Made by a program: the position numbers and the translations under genes. The notes under the pieces are model-generated. The model had not been told where the DNA came from. It did no database searches and worked only from the letters and a program-made list of their open reading frames with translations. This document shows positions 10,987-20,379 of a DNA stretch of 64,000 nucleotides, one piece after another. Origin of the DNA: Alienimonas californiensis (GTDB lineage Bacteria > Planctomycetota > Planctomycetia > Planctomycetales > Planctomycetaceae); NCBI RefSeq assembly GCF_007743815.1, contig NZ_CP036265.1, forward strand, positions 439,501 through 503,500. The letters run 5' to 3'. The first letter of the stretch is position 1; each line of letters begins with the position of its first letter.

Positions 10987-13900
10987 CTACGCCGAGGCCG
11001 AATGGGATCGACCGTTGTACGCCGACCTTCCGTCGGCCGCACCGCCGGGATCGGAGTCTCCGGACGAGCCGCCCTCCGCCCCCTCGCCGTTCGGGGACAG
11101 ACCGCGGGCGCCGATCAGCATCCCCCGCGGCACGCTGCGGAGGTGCAGGTCCTGCTGGGGGAAGGCGATCTCGATGCCGGCCGCGCGGAACTTCCGGTCG
11201 ATCGCGGCGTGCAGGTCCGAAATGACCGGCAATCGCTGATCGAGGGTCGGCAGGTAGCACCGCAGAAAGAGGTTCAGCGAGCTGGACGCGAAGCCCTCGA
11301 AGGTGGCGACCGGCGCCGGGTCGGTCAGCACCAGCGGGGCCTCGGTCGCGGCCTCGATCATCAGGTCGCGGGCCAACTGCGTGTCGCTGCCGTAGGCCAC
11401 GCCCACCTCGATCACGATGCGGTTCGTCGCGTCGGAGAGCGTCCAGTTCAGCAGGCGCCCGGTGACGAACTCCTTATTCGGGACGATGAACTCCTTGCGG
11501 TCCCAGTTGGTGATGGTCGTGGCCCGGATGCGAATCCGGCTGACCACGCCGGTCACGTCGCCGACCGTGACCACGTCGCCCACCCGCACCGGGCGTTCGA
11601 ACAGAATGATCACGCCGCAGACGAAGTTGGCCACGATCTCTTGCAGGCCGAAGCCCAGACCGACCGTTAGGGCCGCGATAAGCCATTGCAGTTTCTCCCA
11701 CTCGAATCCCAGACGACCGGCGGTGAACAGCACGCCGATCACCACCGCGGCGTAGCCGGCCAGGCGGGAAACGGCGTAGCGGCCGCCGGCGTCCAGCGGG
11801 AGGCGGTCGAACACGCTGAGGGCCAGCAGGCCCGGCAGGTTCTTGGCGGCCAGCACCGTCAGGCCGGCGGCGGTCGCGGCGACCAGCAGGTCCCACAGGC
11901 TGATGGCGACCGGCTTGATCTCCGTCGGGACGACGCCGTCGCTGTTCGTCAACGGTTCGCCCGTGTCGGGGTCCAGCAGGGGTGCTTCGCGGAGAACGGT
12001 CCACCCGCTGAACGTCATGTCGTCCAGCTTGTTCAGCGCCGGCAGCACGTCGGCCCAGATGAACCACAGGGCGACGGCGCCCAGGGACATCGCGGCGGCG
12101 GTCACAAGCGTGCGGGTCTGCGCGGAAAGGTCCGCGGAAGGCATGTCCGTGCCCTGCCCCGCGCCGGTGGAGGCGGGGCTCTCGGCCGAGGCGCCGCTCG
12201 GCAGGTTCGGGTCGGCGGCCAGTTCCCGGGCGGCGGCTTCCTCCCGGCGCCGCTGCATGCTGCGGTACAGCATCGCCCGGCGGGAGATCGTCACCCAGCG
12301 CACCGCGGCGCTGCGGACCAGGATCACCACGATCAGCACGACCGCGGTCCCCAACGCCCGGCGGGCCAGCTCGCCCGCGGTGTAGTGGTAGCCGAACAGG
12401 CTGAGCCCCCCCAGCGCCGCGGCGCCCGCCACCGCGAACAGGCACAGCGGGACGCGGAACCGGTGGGCGCGGCTTTCGGGGGCGACCTTGTGGATGCTGT
12501 CCCAAACCACGCCGGCGGGCCGGAACAGGCGGTAGAGCATCGTCGCGGCCAGCCCGCAGGCCGCCGCGAACGCCACCCGCTCCCACCCGCCGCCGGCGTG
12601 CAGCGGGTCGGAGGAGCCGAGCAACCCCGCGACCGCCGCCGTGAACAACAGCGGCGGGACGAACCAGCGCGCCTGCCGCTGGATGCGGCGGACCGCTCCG
12701 CCGGGCCATTGAAAGTGAGCGTCCGCCAGCCCGTCGGCGCGGGTGACGATCCGAAGGAGCGTCAGCGGGAGCCAGACCGCCGCCGCGTAGCCCGCGGCGG
12801 TCCCCAGCGCCGCGGCGTCGATCGCGACGGGCAGTCCGTCCTTCGTGCCGTCGCCGCTCGGCAGGCTCCAGCCGTCCGTCAGCACGAACGAGAACCAGCC
12901 CAGCAACGCCGGCCCGGCGGCAGCCGCCAGCAGGGTGGCGACGAGGGCGGCGCCGGTCGATTTGAAGTCCAGCGACCCCTTCCGCCGCGGGGCGACCGCC
13001 CAGAGGGTCAGCAGGCCGCGGAGCCTCGTTCGCACGACGATCAGCGCCACGCAGACGACCAACGCCAGCGCCGTCGGCGGGGACGACAGCCCCGCCAGCA
13101 GCGCCTCCAACGTGGTCTGCACCGCCGTGCGCACCCCGCCCGGCGCCGCCCAACCGGCGATGACCGGCAGTTCGGCCTCCAGTTGCTCCTTGCTCAGCGG
13201 CTGGCCGCTGCGGACCCACAGCACGCGTTCGTCGATGTACTCCGCAAAGCCGGCGACCGTGTCGCGGTAGGCCACCTGAGCGTCCTGGAGGTCGGACAAT
13301 GCGTCGGTCACCTCCCGGTCCAGACCCTTGGTCCCGTCTTCCAGTTCCGGAGCCAACGCCGTCAGCAACTTCCGCCGGACGTCCAACAACTCCTGGGCTT
13401 TCCGCACCGCCGCGTCCATCTCCTCACCCACGAGCCCCTCCTCTGACGCCCCCGCCATCAGGGAGTACGCCACGTCGGGATGTTTGGACTCCGGGGGGAG
13501 TTCGGCGACGGCGTCGCGGTGGTCGGCGGTGGTCATCATGGCGCGGTCGATCTCCGCCAGCCGCGCCTCGATGCCCTTATTGATCAGTTCCAGGCCCGGC
13601 ATCTCCTGACGTGCCTGCCGAAGCGCGGCACTGACCGCGTTCGACAACCCCAGATCTTCGACCCGGTCGGACAGTCGGTCCCAGCGGTCCTTCAGTTGCG
13701 TGAGCTTCTGGGTCGTCTTGTCCGTTTGCTGCTGCGCGGAGAATTTCTTGGCGTTTTGCTTCTCGTAGGTCTCCTGCAAGGCGGCGACCTCCGCGGCGAG
13801 CGGCTTGAGTCGTTCAGGGATGTCGCCCTCGGTGGAGGCGGCGACCAGTTCCCGAGCCTTCTCGGCGGCGCGGCGGTTCAGTTCGACGTCGGCGGCGTCG

Positions 13901-14991
13901 CTGCGGGCGGCGGCGGCGGCGATCTTTCGGTCCAGCAGATTGCGACGCAGCGTCGGCAGGCCGATCGCGGAGGCGGCGGCGGCCCGCACGCTCTCGGCGT
14001 TGTGGGCGGCGAGGGACTCCGCGGCGGCGGCCTTCTCCAGTCGAGCCTTGGCGATCCGGGCGATCGCCACGTCCGTGGGCGTGTCCGGGTCGAGGGCCTC
14101 CGCGGCCGCGGCGGCTTCGGTCGCCCGCTTCAGTCTCTCCCGCAGTGCCGCCGCCTGATCCGCCTCGCGCCGCTCCGCCGGGACCGGCGCGGCAAGTTTC
14201 TCCCGCTCGTCGGTCAGCCGGGCGCGGTCGTTTTCCGCCTTGGAGCGGTCCAGGACGACCGCCGCGTCCGACGTCTCGGCGTAGCTTTCCCGAATGCTGT
14301 CCGGCGAGGGCGCCGGGGGCAGGGCGTCCAATTCGGCCTGCAGGCGCTTCGCATCTTCCTCCACGCTTTCCGCGGCGGCCTCGGCGGCGGTGCGATTGGC
14401 GGCGACGACGTCCAATAGCTTGCGGGCCTCGGCGGCGGCGGCGAGGTCCGCCAGCACCGCGGCCCGCTGTTCCGGGGTGAGTTTGTCCGCCGGCGGGTCG
14501 GTCTCCCCGGCGCTCTTCACCTGAGCGAGCTTCGCGGCGATCTGCTCCGCGGTCGGCAGCATGGGGCCGCTCTCGGCGGCGGCCGGCGTCGGCGTTTCGG
14601 TCGACGCCTTGGGCGGTTCGATCGACTCCGCGGGCGACGGGGTCGCCTCCGCGGGCGGCGGGGGGGGCGGCTCCTGGCCCTCCGCCGGGTTCATCGGCTC
14701 GGCGGCCAGCGGATGCGGACCGGCCCGCTCCGGCGTCTCCGGCGGCGCCGCGGGCGCCGGCTGGGCCGTGGTTTGATCCGACGATTCGCCGACGACGACC
14801 GGAACCGGCTCCCCCGTCCCGGCCGCCGGTTCCCCCTTCGCCCCGGCGTCGGGCGGAGCCTCCGCCTGCCGGGCGAAGGCCGGCGTCGCCCACCCGACGA
14901 GCAGCAGTGCCGCCAGCAACGCGGCGTACGCCCCGCCCGTCGATCCGTCCCGGCGGCCGCGCAGACCGCTCCCTCGCATGGTTCCGTCCAT
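10987..14991 (-). CDS. large MscS-family mechanosensitive channel (MscK-like)
   Basis: About 1334 aa from the ATG at 14991 (ATG at 14979 also possible). Order: signal peptide ending ...GWATPAFARQAE; a Pro/Glu-rich linker; about 400 residues of Ala/Glu/Arg-rich coiled coil in the periplasm; some eight to eleven membrane helices; then a C-terminal MscS domain with LGFGLQEIVANFVCGVIILF, RPVRVGDVVTVGDVTGVVSR, ITNWDRKEFIVPNKEF and the beta domain DLHLRSVP. This architecture matches MscK/KefA-type channels that open under membrane tension or ionic stress. No Shine-Dalgarno sequence is clear. It is divergent from the lactonase-like gene at 15085 with a 93-bp gap. Confidence 0.93.
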   Translation of the reverse strand: MDGTMRGSGLRGRRDGSTGGAYAALLAALLLVGWATPAFARQAEAPPDAGAKGEPAAGTGEPVPVVVGESSDQTTAQPAPAAPPETPERAGPHPLAAEPMNPAEGQEPPPPPPAEATPSPAESIEPPKASTETPTPAAAESGPMLPTAEQIAAKLAQVKSAGETDPPADKLTPEQRAAVLADLAAAAEARKLLDVVAANRTAAEAAAESVEEDAKRLQAELDALPPAPSPDSIRESYAETSDAAVVLDRSKAENDRARLTDEREKLAAPVPAERREADQAAALRERLKRATEAAAAAEALDPDTPTDVAIARIAKARLEKAAAAESLAAHNAESVRAAAASAIGLPTLRRNLLDRKIAAAAARSDAADVELNRRAAEKARELVAASTEGDIPERLKPLAAEVAALQETYEKQNAKKFSAQQQTDKTTQKLTQLKDRWDRLSDRVEDLGLSNAVSAALRQARQEMPGLELINKGIEARLAEIDRAMMTTADHRDAVAELPPESKHPDVAYSLMAGASEEGLVGEEMDAAVRKAQELLDVRRKLLTALAPELEDGTKGLDREVTDALSDLQDAQVAYRDTVAGFAEYIDERVLWVRSGQPLSKEQLEAELPVIAGWAAPGGVRTAVQTTLEALLAGLSSPPTALALVVCVALIVVRTRLRGLLTLWAVAPRRKGSLDFKSTGAALVATLLAAAAGPALLGWFSFVLTDGWSLPSGDGTKDGLPVAIDAAALGTAAGYAAAVWLPLTLLRIVTRADGLADAHFQWPGGAVRRIQRQARWFVPPLLFTAAVAGLLGSSDPLHAGGGWERVAFAAACGLAATMLYRLFRPAGVVWDSIHKVAPESRAHRFRVPLCLFAVAGAAALGGLSLFGYHYTAGELARRALGTAVVLIVVILVRSAAVRWVTISRRAMLYRSMQRRREEAAARELAADPNLPSGASAESPASTGAGQGTDMPSADLSAQTRTLVTAAAMSLGAVALWFIWADVLPALNKLDDMTFSGWTVLREAPLLDPDTGEPLTNSDGVVPTEIKPVAISLWDLLVAATAAGLTVLAAKNLPGLLALSVFDRLPLDAGGRYAVSRLAGYAAVVIGVLFTAGRLGFEWEKLQWLIAALTVGLGFGLQEIVANFVCGVIILFERPVRVGDVVTVGDVTGVVSRIRIRATTITNWDRKEFIVPNKEFVTGRLLNWTLSDATNRIVIEVGVAYGSDTQLARDLMIEAATEAPLVLTDPAPVATFEGFASSSLNLFLRCYLPTLDQRLPVISDLHAAIDRKFRAAGIEIAFPQQDLHLRSVPRGMLIGARGLSPNGEGAEGGSSGDSDPGGAADGRSAYNGRSHSASA

Positions 14992-15084
14992 GCGCGAACG
15001 GTAGGCCGCGGACCGGCGGGCGGTCAACGCGGTCGCCCGTTAGCATCGCGGCGTTCGCCCCCCGTTTTCGTTCCCGAAGACCCC

Positions 15085-16125
15085 ATGCCCCGCCCCGCCC
15101 CGTCGCCGTTCGCGGTCCTCGCCGCCCTCTCGACGCTCTGTTTTTCCGCGGTCGCCGCCGCTCAGGACACCGACGTCTTCCCGACCCTCGGCCGCATCGT
15201 GGCGCTGGACGACGCCTTCGCGGAGTGCGTCGATTCCGACGCGCCGATCGAAGTTCTCGGCTCCGGCTTCACCTGGTGCGAGGGGCCGGCGTGGGACGCG
15301 GAGAAGAACCGTCTGCTGTTCTCGGAGATCCCCTCGAACACCGTCCGCGTCTGGGAGCCGCGCAAAGCGGTGCGGGTGTTCCTCGACCCGGCCGGCTACA
15401 CCGGCCTGGCGGACTACGGCAACGAACCCGGCTCCAACGGCTTGGTCGTGACCGCGGATCGGCGCCTGCTCTCCTGCGAGCACGGCGATCGGCGGGTCTC
15501 CGCGATGCCGCTGGACGAACAGGGCGGCAAGATCACCTTGGCCGACCGCTTCGAGGGCCAACGGCTGAACAGCCCGAACGATCTGTGCGTGCACTCCAAC
15601 GGCACGATCTACTTCACCGACCCGCCCTACGGCCTGCCGGGCGGCTTCGAAAGCCCGCTGCGGGAGCTGGACTTCTGCGGCGTCTACCGCCTCACCCCGC
15701 CGACCAAGAGCGGCCGCGGCACGCTGAGCCTGGTCACCAAGGAGATGCCCCGACCCAACGGGATCGCCCTCTCGCCGGACGAGAAGACGCTGTACGTCGC
15801 CGACAGCGGGGCGAAGCACTGGATGAAGTTCCCCGTCGCCGCGGACGGATCCACCGGCGAGGGCACGATGTTCTTCGACGCCTCTAAAGAACCCGGCAAG
15901 GGCTCCGCGGACGGGCTGAAGGTCGACGCGGAGGGCCGCGTCTGGGCGACCGGCCCCGGCGGCGTGTGGGTGTTCGACCCGAGCGGCAAACCGCTGGGGC
16001 GGATCGAAACCGGCGAGCACTGCAGCAACGTCGCCTTCGGCGGTCCGGACGGCCGGGACCTGTTCATCACCAGCGACATGTACCTCTGTCGGGTGAAAAC
16101 GAAGACGAAACCCGCGGCGAAGTAG
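15085..16125 (+). CDS. exported SMP-30/gluconolactonase/LRE family protein
   Basis: 346 aa. Signal peptide MPRPAPSPFAVLAALSTLCF...AAAQD. The six-bladed propeller family motifs are visible: FTWCEGPAWDAEKNRLLFSE (metal-binding Glu in blade 1), GSNGLVVTADRRLLSCEHGD, LNSPNDLCVHSNGTIYFTDP (Asn and Asp metal ligands), PNGIALSPDEKTLYVADSG and GSADGLKVDAEGRVW. Such proteins hydrolyse sugar lactones or related esters with a divalent metal; the substrate here is unknown. The ligand residues look intact, so an active periplasmic lactonase is likely. A TAGCAT hexamer 38 bases before the ATG could be a -10; no matching -35 is seen. Confidence 0.93.
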   Translation: MPRPAPSPFAVLAALSTLCFSAVAAAQDTDVFPTLGRIVALDDAFAECVDSDAPIEVLGSGFTWCEGPAWDAEKNRLLFSEIPSNTVRVWEPRKAVRVFLDPAGYTGLADYGNEPGSNGLVVTADRRLLSCEHGDRRVSAMPLDEQGGKITLADRFEGQRLNSPNDLCVHSNGTIYFTDPPYGLPGGFESPLRELDFCGVYRLTPPTKSGRGTLSLVTKEMPRPNGIALSPDEKTLYVADSGAKHWMKFPVAADGSTGEGTMFFDASKEPGKGSADGLKVDAEGRVWATGPGGVWVFDPSGKPLGRIETGEHCSNVAFGGPDGRDLFITSDMYLCRVKTKTKPAAK

Positions 16126-16198
16126 AACGACTGAACGACGCGGCGACGGATGGGGTTCCCCACCCGTCGCCGCCGACTTCAGTTCTTTCAGCCGAGGT

Positions 16199-16504
16199 TC
16201 ATTCCGAGCCTTCGATCTTCACCAGCTTGTTGTACAGGCCGAGGATCAGGAACGGGGCGGCCCACTGTCCGATGAACAGGGCGGTGTTCTTGGAGCCCAT
16301 CGCCTTGGCCGTGGCGCTGGCGGCCATGCTGGCGCCGGCGGCCCAGAGGAACACGTCGCTGGGCAGCTTGCTGGTCTGCTGCTCGATCGCGCGGGCCAGC
16401 GGTCCTTCCCGGCGGGCGTGGGCCGGGACGCCGTAACGACCGTTGGCGGCGGAGCTGGGGTGGTAACCGCTCGGTTTGTTGACGGGAGGGGCGGCGGCGG
16501 ACAT
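16199..16504 (-). CDS. small membrane protein of unknown function
   Basis: 101 aa from the ATG at 16504, preceded by AGGAA at a good distance. The first 50 residues are polar (MSAAAPPVNKPSGYHPSSAA, REGPLARAIEQQTSKLPSD). Two hydrophobic segments follow, FLWAAGASMAASATAKAM and LFIGQWAAPFLILGLYNKL, then a short charged tail. Similar short proteins with a KLPSD..LW.A..SM..S pattern are common as uncharacterised planctomycete genes, as far as I recall. It lies downstream of the esterase gene on the same strand (134 bp gap) and convergent with the lactonase-like gene. Function unknown. Confidence 0.82.
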   Translation of the reverse strand: MSAAAPPVNKPSGYHPSSAANGRYGVPAHARREGPLARAIEQQTSKLPSDVFLWAAGASMAASATAKAMGSKNTALFIGQWAAPFLILGLYNKLVKIEGSE

Positions 16505-16638
16505 CGGCGAGTTCCTGTGGAGGGGAAACGAACGATGCATTCTGTGTTCACTGCTCCGGATTCCGGGACGGGGCCGCCGCCGTGATGTTGGATCAGGGTC
16601 CGCCCCGGGACGGCATCGCCGCCGAGGGCCCCGCCCTG

Positions 16639-17754
16639 TCAGCGGTCTGCGGGCCCGGCGCCGTCCGGCGAGGCGGGTGCCGGCTGGAGCCGCTCCGCGA
16701 GGAACCTGCCGACCGCCGTCCGCATCGCGTCCCGATGCCCGAACAGGCCGTGCGTGCCGTCCTGCACGGGGATCAGTTCGTTCGCCACGCCCGCCGTCTT
16801 CAGAGCCGCGTGGAGCCGTTCGGCCTGATCGAAGGGCACGATCGGGTCCGCGGTGCCGTGCAGCGTGAGCACCGGCGGATCGTCGGGGTCCACGTATTGC
16901 ACCGGGCTGGCAGCGTCGTAGGCGGCCCGCCGCACCGCCAGGTGCCCGGCGAGGAACAGGCTCAGCACCGTCCGAGCGTGCCGACTGCCGGTGTAGTAGG
17001 CCGGCATGTCCGTCACCCCGAAGAGGTTCACCACCGCCGCCACGGGGATTCGCGGGGGGGCGTCGGGGTTCGACTCGGCCGGTTCGTCTCCGTTTTCGGC
17101 CACGGCCTGCCCCTGGGCATCGCCGTTGGCGGACAGCCCCGCGAGCAGAACGAGGTGCCCGCCGGCGCTGTCGCCGATCAGGGCAATGCGGGCGGGGTCG
17201 GCGTTGAGCCGGTCGGCCCGGTCGACGAGGAACGCCAGCGCCGCCCGCACGTCCTCCAGAGCCGCCGGGAACGGGGCGACGAACACGCCGCCCGGTCCGA
17301 CGCGGCTGAGGCGGTACTCGACGGTCGCCGCCGCCGATCCCTCCCGGGCGCGGGCGAGGATCTCCTGCTGATACCGCACCTTCGTCCCGGCCACCCAGCC
17401 GCCGCCGTGCACGAATACCAGCAGCGGAACGGGCGCCGCCCCGTCCTCCCCCACCGCGGCCGGCGGCAGGGCGAGGTCGAGGTGCAGCGTCTGCCCCTCC
17501 GCGGTGCGGTACGGCAGGTTCGACCAGATCCGCACGCCGTCCGCCAACACCTTCGGCGCCGGCAGCGGCGCCGTCGCCGGATCGACGGCGATCGGCTCGA
17601 CCGGGGCTGGCTCGACCAGGACGGGTCCAACCACGATCGGCTCTGCCACGACCGGCACGGGCGGGGCCGGGGCGACGACCGCGGGGCCCGTCGCCGGGTC
17701 GGCCGGCGGGGCGAGGAGGGCCAGTGAAACGAGGGACAGCAGCGCGACGGGCAC
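16639..17754 (-). CDS. exported alpha/beta hydrolase (esterase/lipase, BD-FAE type)
   Basis: 371 aa from a GTG at 17754, chosen because a signal peptide follows directly (VPVALLSLVSLALLAPPA). A Pro/Val-rich linker (repeats of PVVAEPIVVGPVLVEPAPVE) separates it from the catalytic domain. Landmarks: oxyanion motif HGGGW, nucleophile elbow GDSAGG, Asp in GTADPIVPFDQAERL and His in DGTHGLFGH. This is the order of the hormone-sensitive-lipase/BD-FAE group, which removes acyl or feruloyl groups from polymers or small esters. Divergent from the isomerase-like gene at 17899 across 144 bp. The PVE-rich linker may hold the enzyme away from the membrane. Substrate not predictable. Confidence 0.92.
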   Translation of the reverse strand: MPVALLSLVSLALLAPPADPATGPAVVAPAPPVPVVAEPIVVGPVLVEPAPVEPIAVDPATAPLPAPKVLADGVRIWSNLPYRTAEGQTLHLDLALPPAAVGEDGAAPVPLLVFVHGGGWVAGTKVRYQQEILARAREGSAAATVEYRLSRVGPGGVFVAPFPAALEDVRAALAFLVDRADRLNADPARIALIGDSAGGHLVLLAGLSANGDAQGQAVAENGDEPAESNPDAPPRIPVAAVVNLFGVTDMPAYYTGSRHARTVLSLFLAGHLAVRRAAYDAASPVQYVDPDDPPVLTLHGTADPIVPFDQAERLHAALKTAGVANELIPVQDGTHGLFGHRDAMRTAVGRFLAERLQPAPASPDGAGPADR

Positions 17755-17898
17755 AGGCGAACCGGGGTTCGGGGTGCGGGAGGAACGGGGACCGGCGGGG
17801 CGCCGGCGAGCGGGTCCGGGGCGCCGACCGGGGTGGCGGACGGAGCCGGAGGGCGAGAATGATAGGCGGACGCTCGCCCCCCGACCGGAGCCCCGCCG

Positions 17899-18852
17899 AT
17901 GTACCGCCGCGACTTCCTCGCCTCCACCGCCGCGGCGACCGCCGCCCTCGCCGCGGGCCCGGCCTTCGCCACGCCCCGTCACGAGGGGACCGGCGACGCG
18001 GCACCCCGCCCGCCGGTGGGGGTGTTCACGAAGAGTTTTCAGGACTGGCCGATCCCCAAGGTCTGCCAGGCGTTCGCGGAACTCGGCCTGGACGGGCTGG
18101 ACCTGACGGTGCGCCCAAGCGGGCACATCGAACCGGAGAACGCCGCCGCCAAACTGCCGGGGGCCGTCGCCGCCGCGGAGGCCGCCGGGGTCCAGATTCT
18201 CCAACTCACGACCGGCGTCACCGACGCCGGCCCGGACGCCGACCGCCTGTTCGGCGCCGCCGCGGAGAACGGCGTGCCCCGCTTGAAGCTCGGCTATTTC
18301 CGGCAGGGCGGCGCCCCGCTGAACCAGCGGATGGACGAGGTGCGTAAGACCCTCGCCCAGATCGCCCGGCTCGCCGAGAAACACGGCGTGACCCCCTGCC
18401 TCCACGTGCACAGCGGGGACTATCTGCCCAGCCACGGCACGATGCTGTATGCACTGCTCAAGGACCTGCCGCCGGAGCGGATCGGGGCGTACGTCGACAC
18501 GCTGCACATGCACGTCGAGGGCGGCGACGCCGGCTGGCGGCAGGGGCTGGAACTGCTCGCCCCGTGGATCAAGCTCTGTGCGGTGAAGAACTACCGGCAG
18601 GAGCCCGCCGGCCGGGGCGACCTCGGCATGGCCCAGTGGAAGAAGACGGTGGTCCCGGTCGCCGACGGCTTCAGCCCGATCCCGGCGTTCGTGAAGGAAT
18701 TGAACGAGCGGGGCTTCGCCGGCCCGTTCAGCCTGCACAGCGAGTATCAAGGCGGCCACAGCTTCGAGGACCTGAACACCGCCGAGACGCTGGAACAGAC
18801 CCGCCAGGACTGGGCGTTCTTCCAGTCGGTCCTCGGCGAAGTTTACTCCTGA
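17899..18852 (+). CDS. exported sugar phosphate isomerase/epimerase-like TIM barrel (AP endonuclease 2 superfamily)
   Basis: 317 aa. Starts MYRRDFLASTAAATAALAAG, a Tat signal with the twin Arg in place. The barrel shows FTKSFQDWPIPKVCQAFAEL at strand 1, GLDGLDLTVRP at strand 2, a conserved HVHSGDYLP near residue 172, GAYVDTLHMHVEGGD and LCAVKNYR, and ends with HSEYQGGHSFEDLN. Metal-binding Glu, Asp and His positions typical for the family appear present. Planctomycetes carry many exported members; substrates are usually unknown. An AATGAT hexamer about 36 bases before the ATG could serve as a -10. Confidence 0.92.
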   Translation: MYRRDFLASTAAATAALAAGPAFATPRHEGTGDAAPRPPVGVFTKSFQDWPIPKVCQAFAELGLDGLDLTVRPSGHIEPENAAAKLPGAVAAAEAAGVQILQLTTGVTDAGPDADRLFGAAAENGVPRLKLGYFRQGGAPLNQRMDEVRKTLAQIARLAEKHGVTPCLHVHSGDYLPSHGTMLYALLKDLPPERIGAYVDTLHMHVEGGDAGWRQGLELLAPWIKLCAVKNYRQEPAGRGDLGMAQWKKTVVPVADGFSPIPAFVKELNERGFAGPFSLHSEYQGGHSFEDLNTAETLEQTRQDWAFFQSVLGEVYS

Positions 18853-18933
18853 GCGTCCCGGCTCCCCGCGGCGGTTCGTCCCGACGCGGCCGGCGGAGAC
18901 GGGGGATTCTCCCCGGCCGGAGCGGGATCGTCT

Positions 18934-18962
18934 CTGACGAGGGGCGAGGAGAGAACTGATAC
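18934..18962 (+). promoter_or_regulatory. sigma70-like promoter of the DUF389 gene
   Basis: CTGACG (18934-18939), 17-base spacer, TGATAC (18957-18962). A start near 18969 would give a leader of about 45 bases that carries the strong GGAGGT ribosome binding site at 19003-19008. Confidence 0.5.
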
Positions 18963-19013
18963 CGTCCCGGTCGACAGCGAGAGACGATCTGTTCCCAGCC
19001 CTGGAGGTCCTTC

Positions 19014-20354
19014 ATGCGGCAGCTCATCGTTCAGGTCCCCGAGGGTCGGGGCGACGAGGCCCTGGCGATTGCGGAGCGACGCGGGGGCGTAAACCTCGTG
19101 CAGTTCGCCGGCCGCGGGGAGGACGGGCCGGTGGACCTGGCCCTGCTGAACCTGCCCAACCACCGCCTCGGCGAGGCGCTGGACGATCTGGAAGCGCTTT
19201 CGCCGTTGCGGGTGACGTTCATCCCCACCGGCGCCCTGACGCTGCACCCGCCGGCGGAGGAGGCGCCGACGCAGGTCACCGACGTTTCCCGCCGCAGCCC
19301 GATCGAGGTGTACCTCGGCGGTCTCCAAAGCGTCGGCTCCTGGAGGGGGTTTCTGGGCTACGCCGGGGCGGCGGGGGCGGTCGTCTGGATCGGGCTGTTC
19401 ACCAACACGGTGTATCTGCTGGTCGCGGCGATGCTGATCGCCCCCTTCGCGGGACCGGCGATGAACGCGGCGGTCGCGACCGCCCGGGGCGACGGGCAGC
19501 TCTTGGGCCGCAGCCTGCTGCGGTACTTCGCGGCGCTGGCGCTGACGGTGGCGGTGGCGGCGGCGCTCAGCTTCGCGCTGCGGCAGGAGATCGCCACGAC
19601 GCAGATGGTTTCGGCGAGCATGCTCTCCAGCACCGCCGTCCTGTTGCCGCTGGTCGCCGGGGCGGCGGGGGCGCTCAACCTAATTCAGTCCGAGCGCAGC
19701 AGCCTCGTCTCCGGCGCGGCGACCGGCATGCTGGTCGCCGCCTCGCTGGCCCCGCCAGCCGGGCTGGTGGGGATGTCCGCGGTCATCGGGCGGTGGGACC
19801 TGGCCGTCAGCGGGCTGTTCGTCCTCCTGCTTCAGATCGCGGGCATCAACCTCTCGGGGGCGCTCGTCTTCCGGGCGGTGGGACTCAGCGCCCACGGCCC
19901 CCGCTACTCCCGCGGCCGTCGCTGGGTGTTTCCCGCCGCCCTGTGCGTCACCGCGGCGGCGCTGGCCGCCCTACTGGCGTGGCAGTTCTGGTCCCCGCCG
20001 AACCTGCAACGCTCCACCCGTGAACAGCGGGCCGCCGCGGCAGTGCAGGAGGTCGTCAACTCCAGCCGCACGGCGAGCCTGATCGAAGCGAACGTCCGCT
20101 TCACCCGGGCCAGCATTTCCGGCCAGAACTCCCTGCTGACGACGCTCTACGTCCAGCCGGCGGAGGGCGCTCCCCCGGCGTCCGACGAGGAGATCAAAGC
20201 CCGTCTCACCCGCATGGTGACGGATCGGATTGTGAGGGAGGACTTCAACGTCACCCCCCTGGTCGACGTCACGGTGATCCGCCCCTCCGCCCAGTCGTCC
20301 GGCGACCAGGGGCGTGACACTTCCGAGCCGGGCCCGCTCCCGCCGTCGCCCTGA
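19014..20354 (+). CDS. DUF389 family membrane protein
   Basis: 446 aa, ATG preceded by GGAGGT five bases upstream, one of the few strong Shine-Dalgarno sites in the window. The first 95 residues form a soluble alpha/beta part (QLIVQVPEGRGDEALAIAE). A membrane core with about six helices follows and has the DUF389 hallmark LLVAAMLIAPFAGPAMNAAV and LVSGAATGMLVAASLAPPAG. The C-terminus is a soluble beta-rich domain ending in a Ser/Pro tail. DUF389 proteins are widespread; transport or signalling roles have been suggested but none is established. It stands between two exported isomerase-like genes and is convergent with the second. Confidence 0.93.
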   Translation: MRQLIVQVPEGRGDEALAIAERRGGVNLVQFAGRGEDGPVDLALLNLPNHRLGEALDDLEALSPLRVTFIPTGALTLHPPAEEAPTQVTDVSRRSPIEVYLGGLQSVGSWRGFLGYAGAAGAVVWIGLFTNTVYLLVAAMLIAPFAGPAMNAAVATARGDGQLLGRSLLRYFAALALTVAVAAALSFALRQEIATTQMVSASMLSSTAVLLPLVAGAAGALNLIQSERSSLVSGAATGMLVAASLAPPAGLVGMSAVIGRWDLAVSGLFVLLLQIAGINLSGALVFRAVGLSAHGPRYSRGRRWVFPAALCVTAAALAALLAWQFWSPPNLQRSTREQRAAAAVQEVVNSSRTASLIEANVRFTRASISGQNSLLTTLYVQPAEGAPPASDEEIKARLTRMVTDRIVREDFNVTPLVDVTVIRPSAQSSGDQGRDTSEPGPLPPSP

Positions 20355-20379
20355 CCGACGGCCGAGCGCCGCCGCGCGC

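Noticed and set aside
11686..13446. Long plus-strand frame opposite the MscS gene, rich in Gln and Arg
   Set aside because: Composition of a shadow frame; the minus strand encodes a full MscS channel with membrane helices in the right place.
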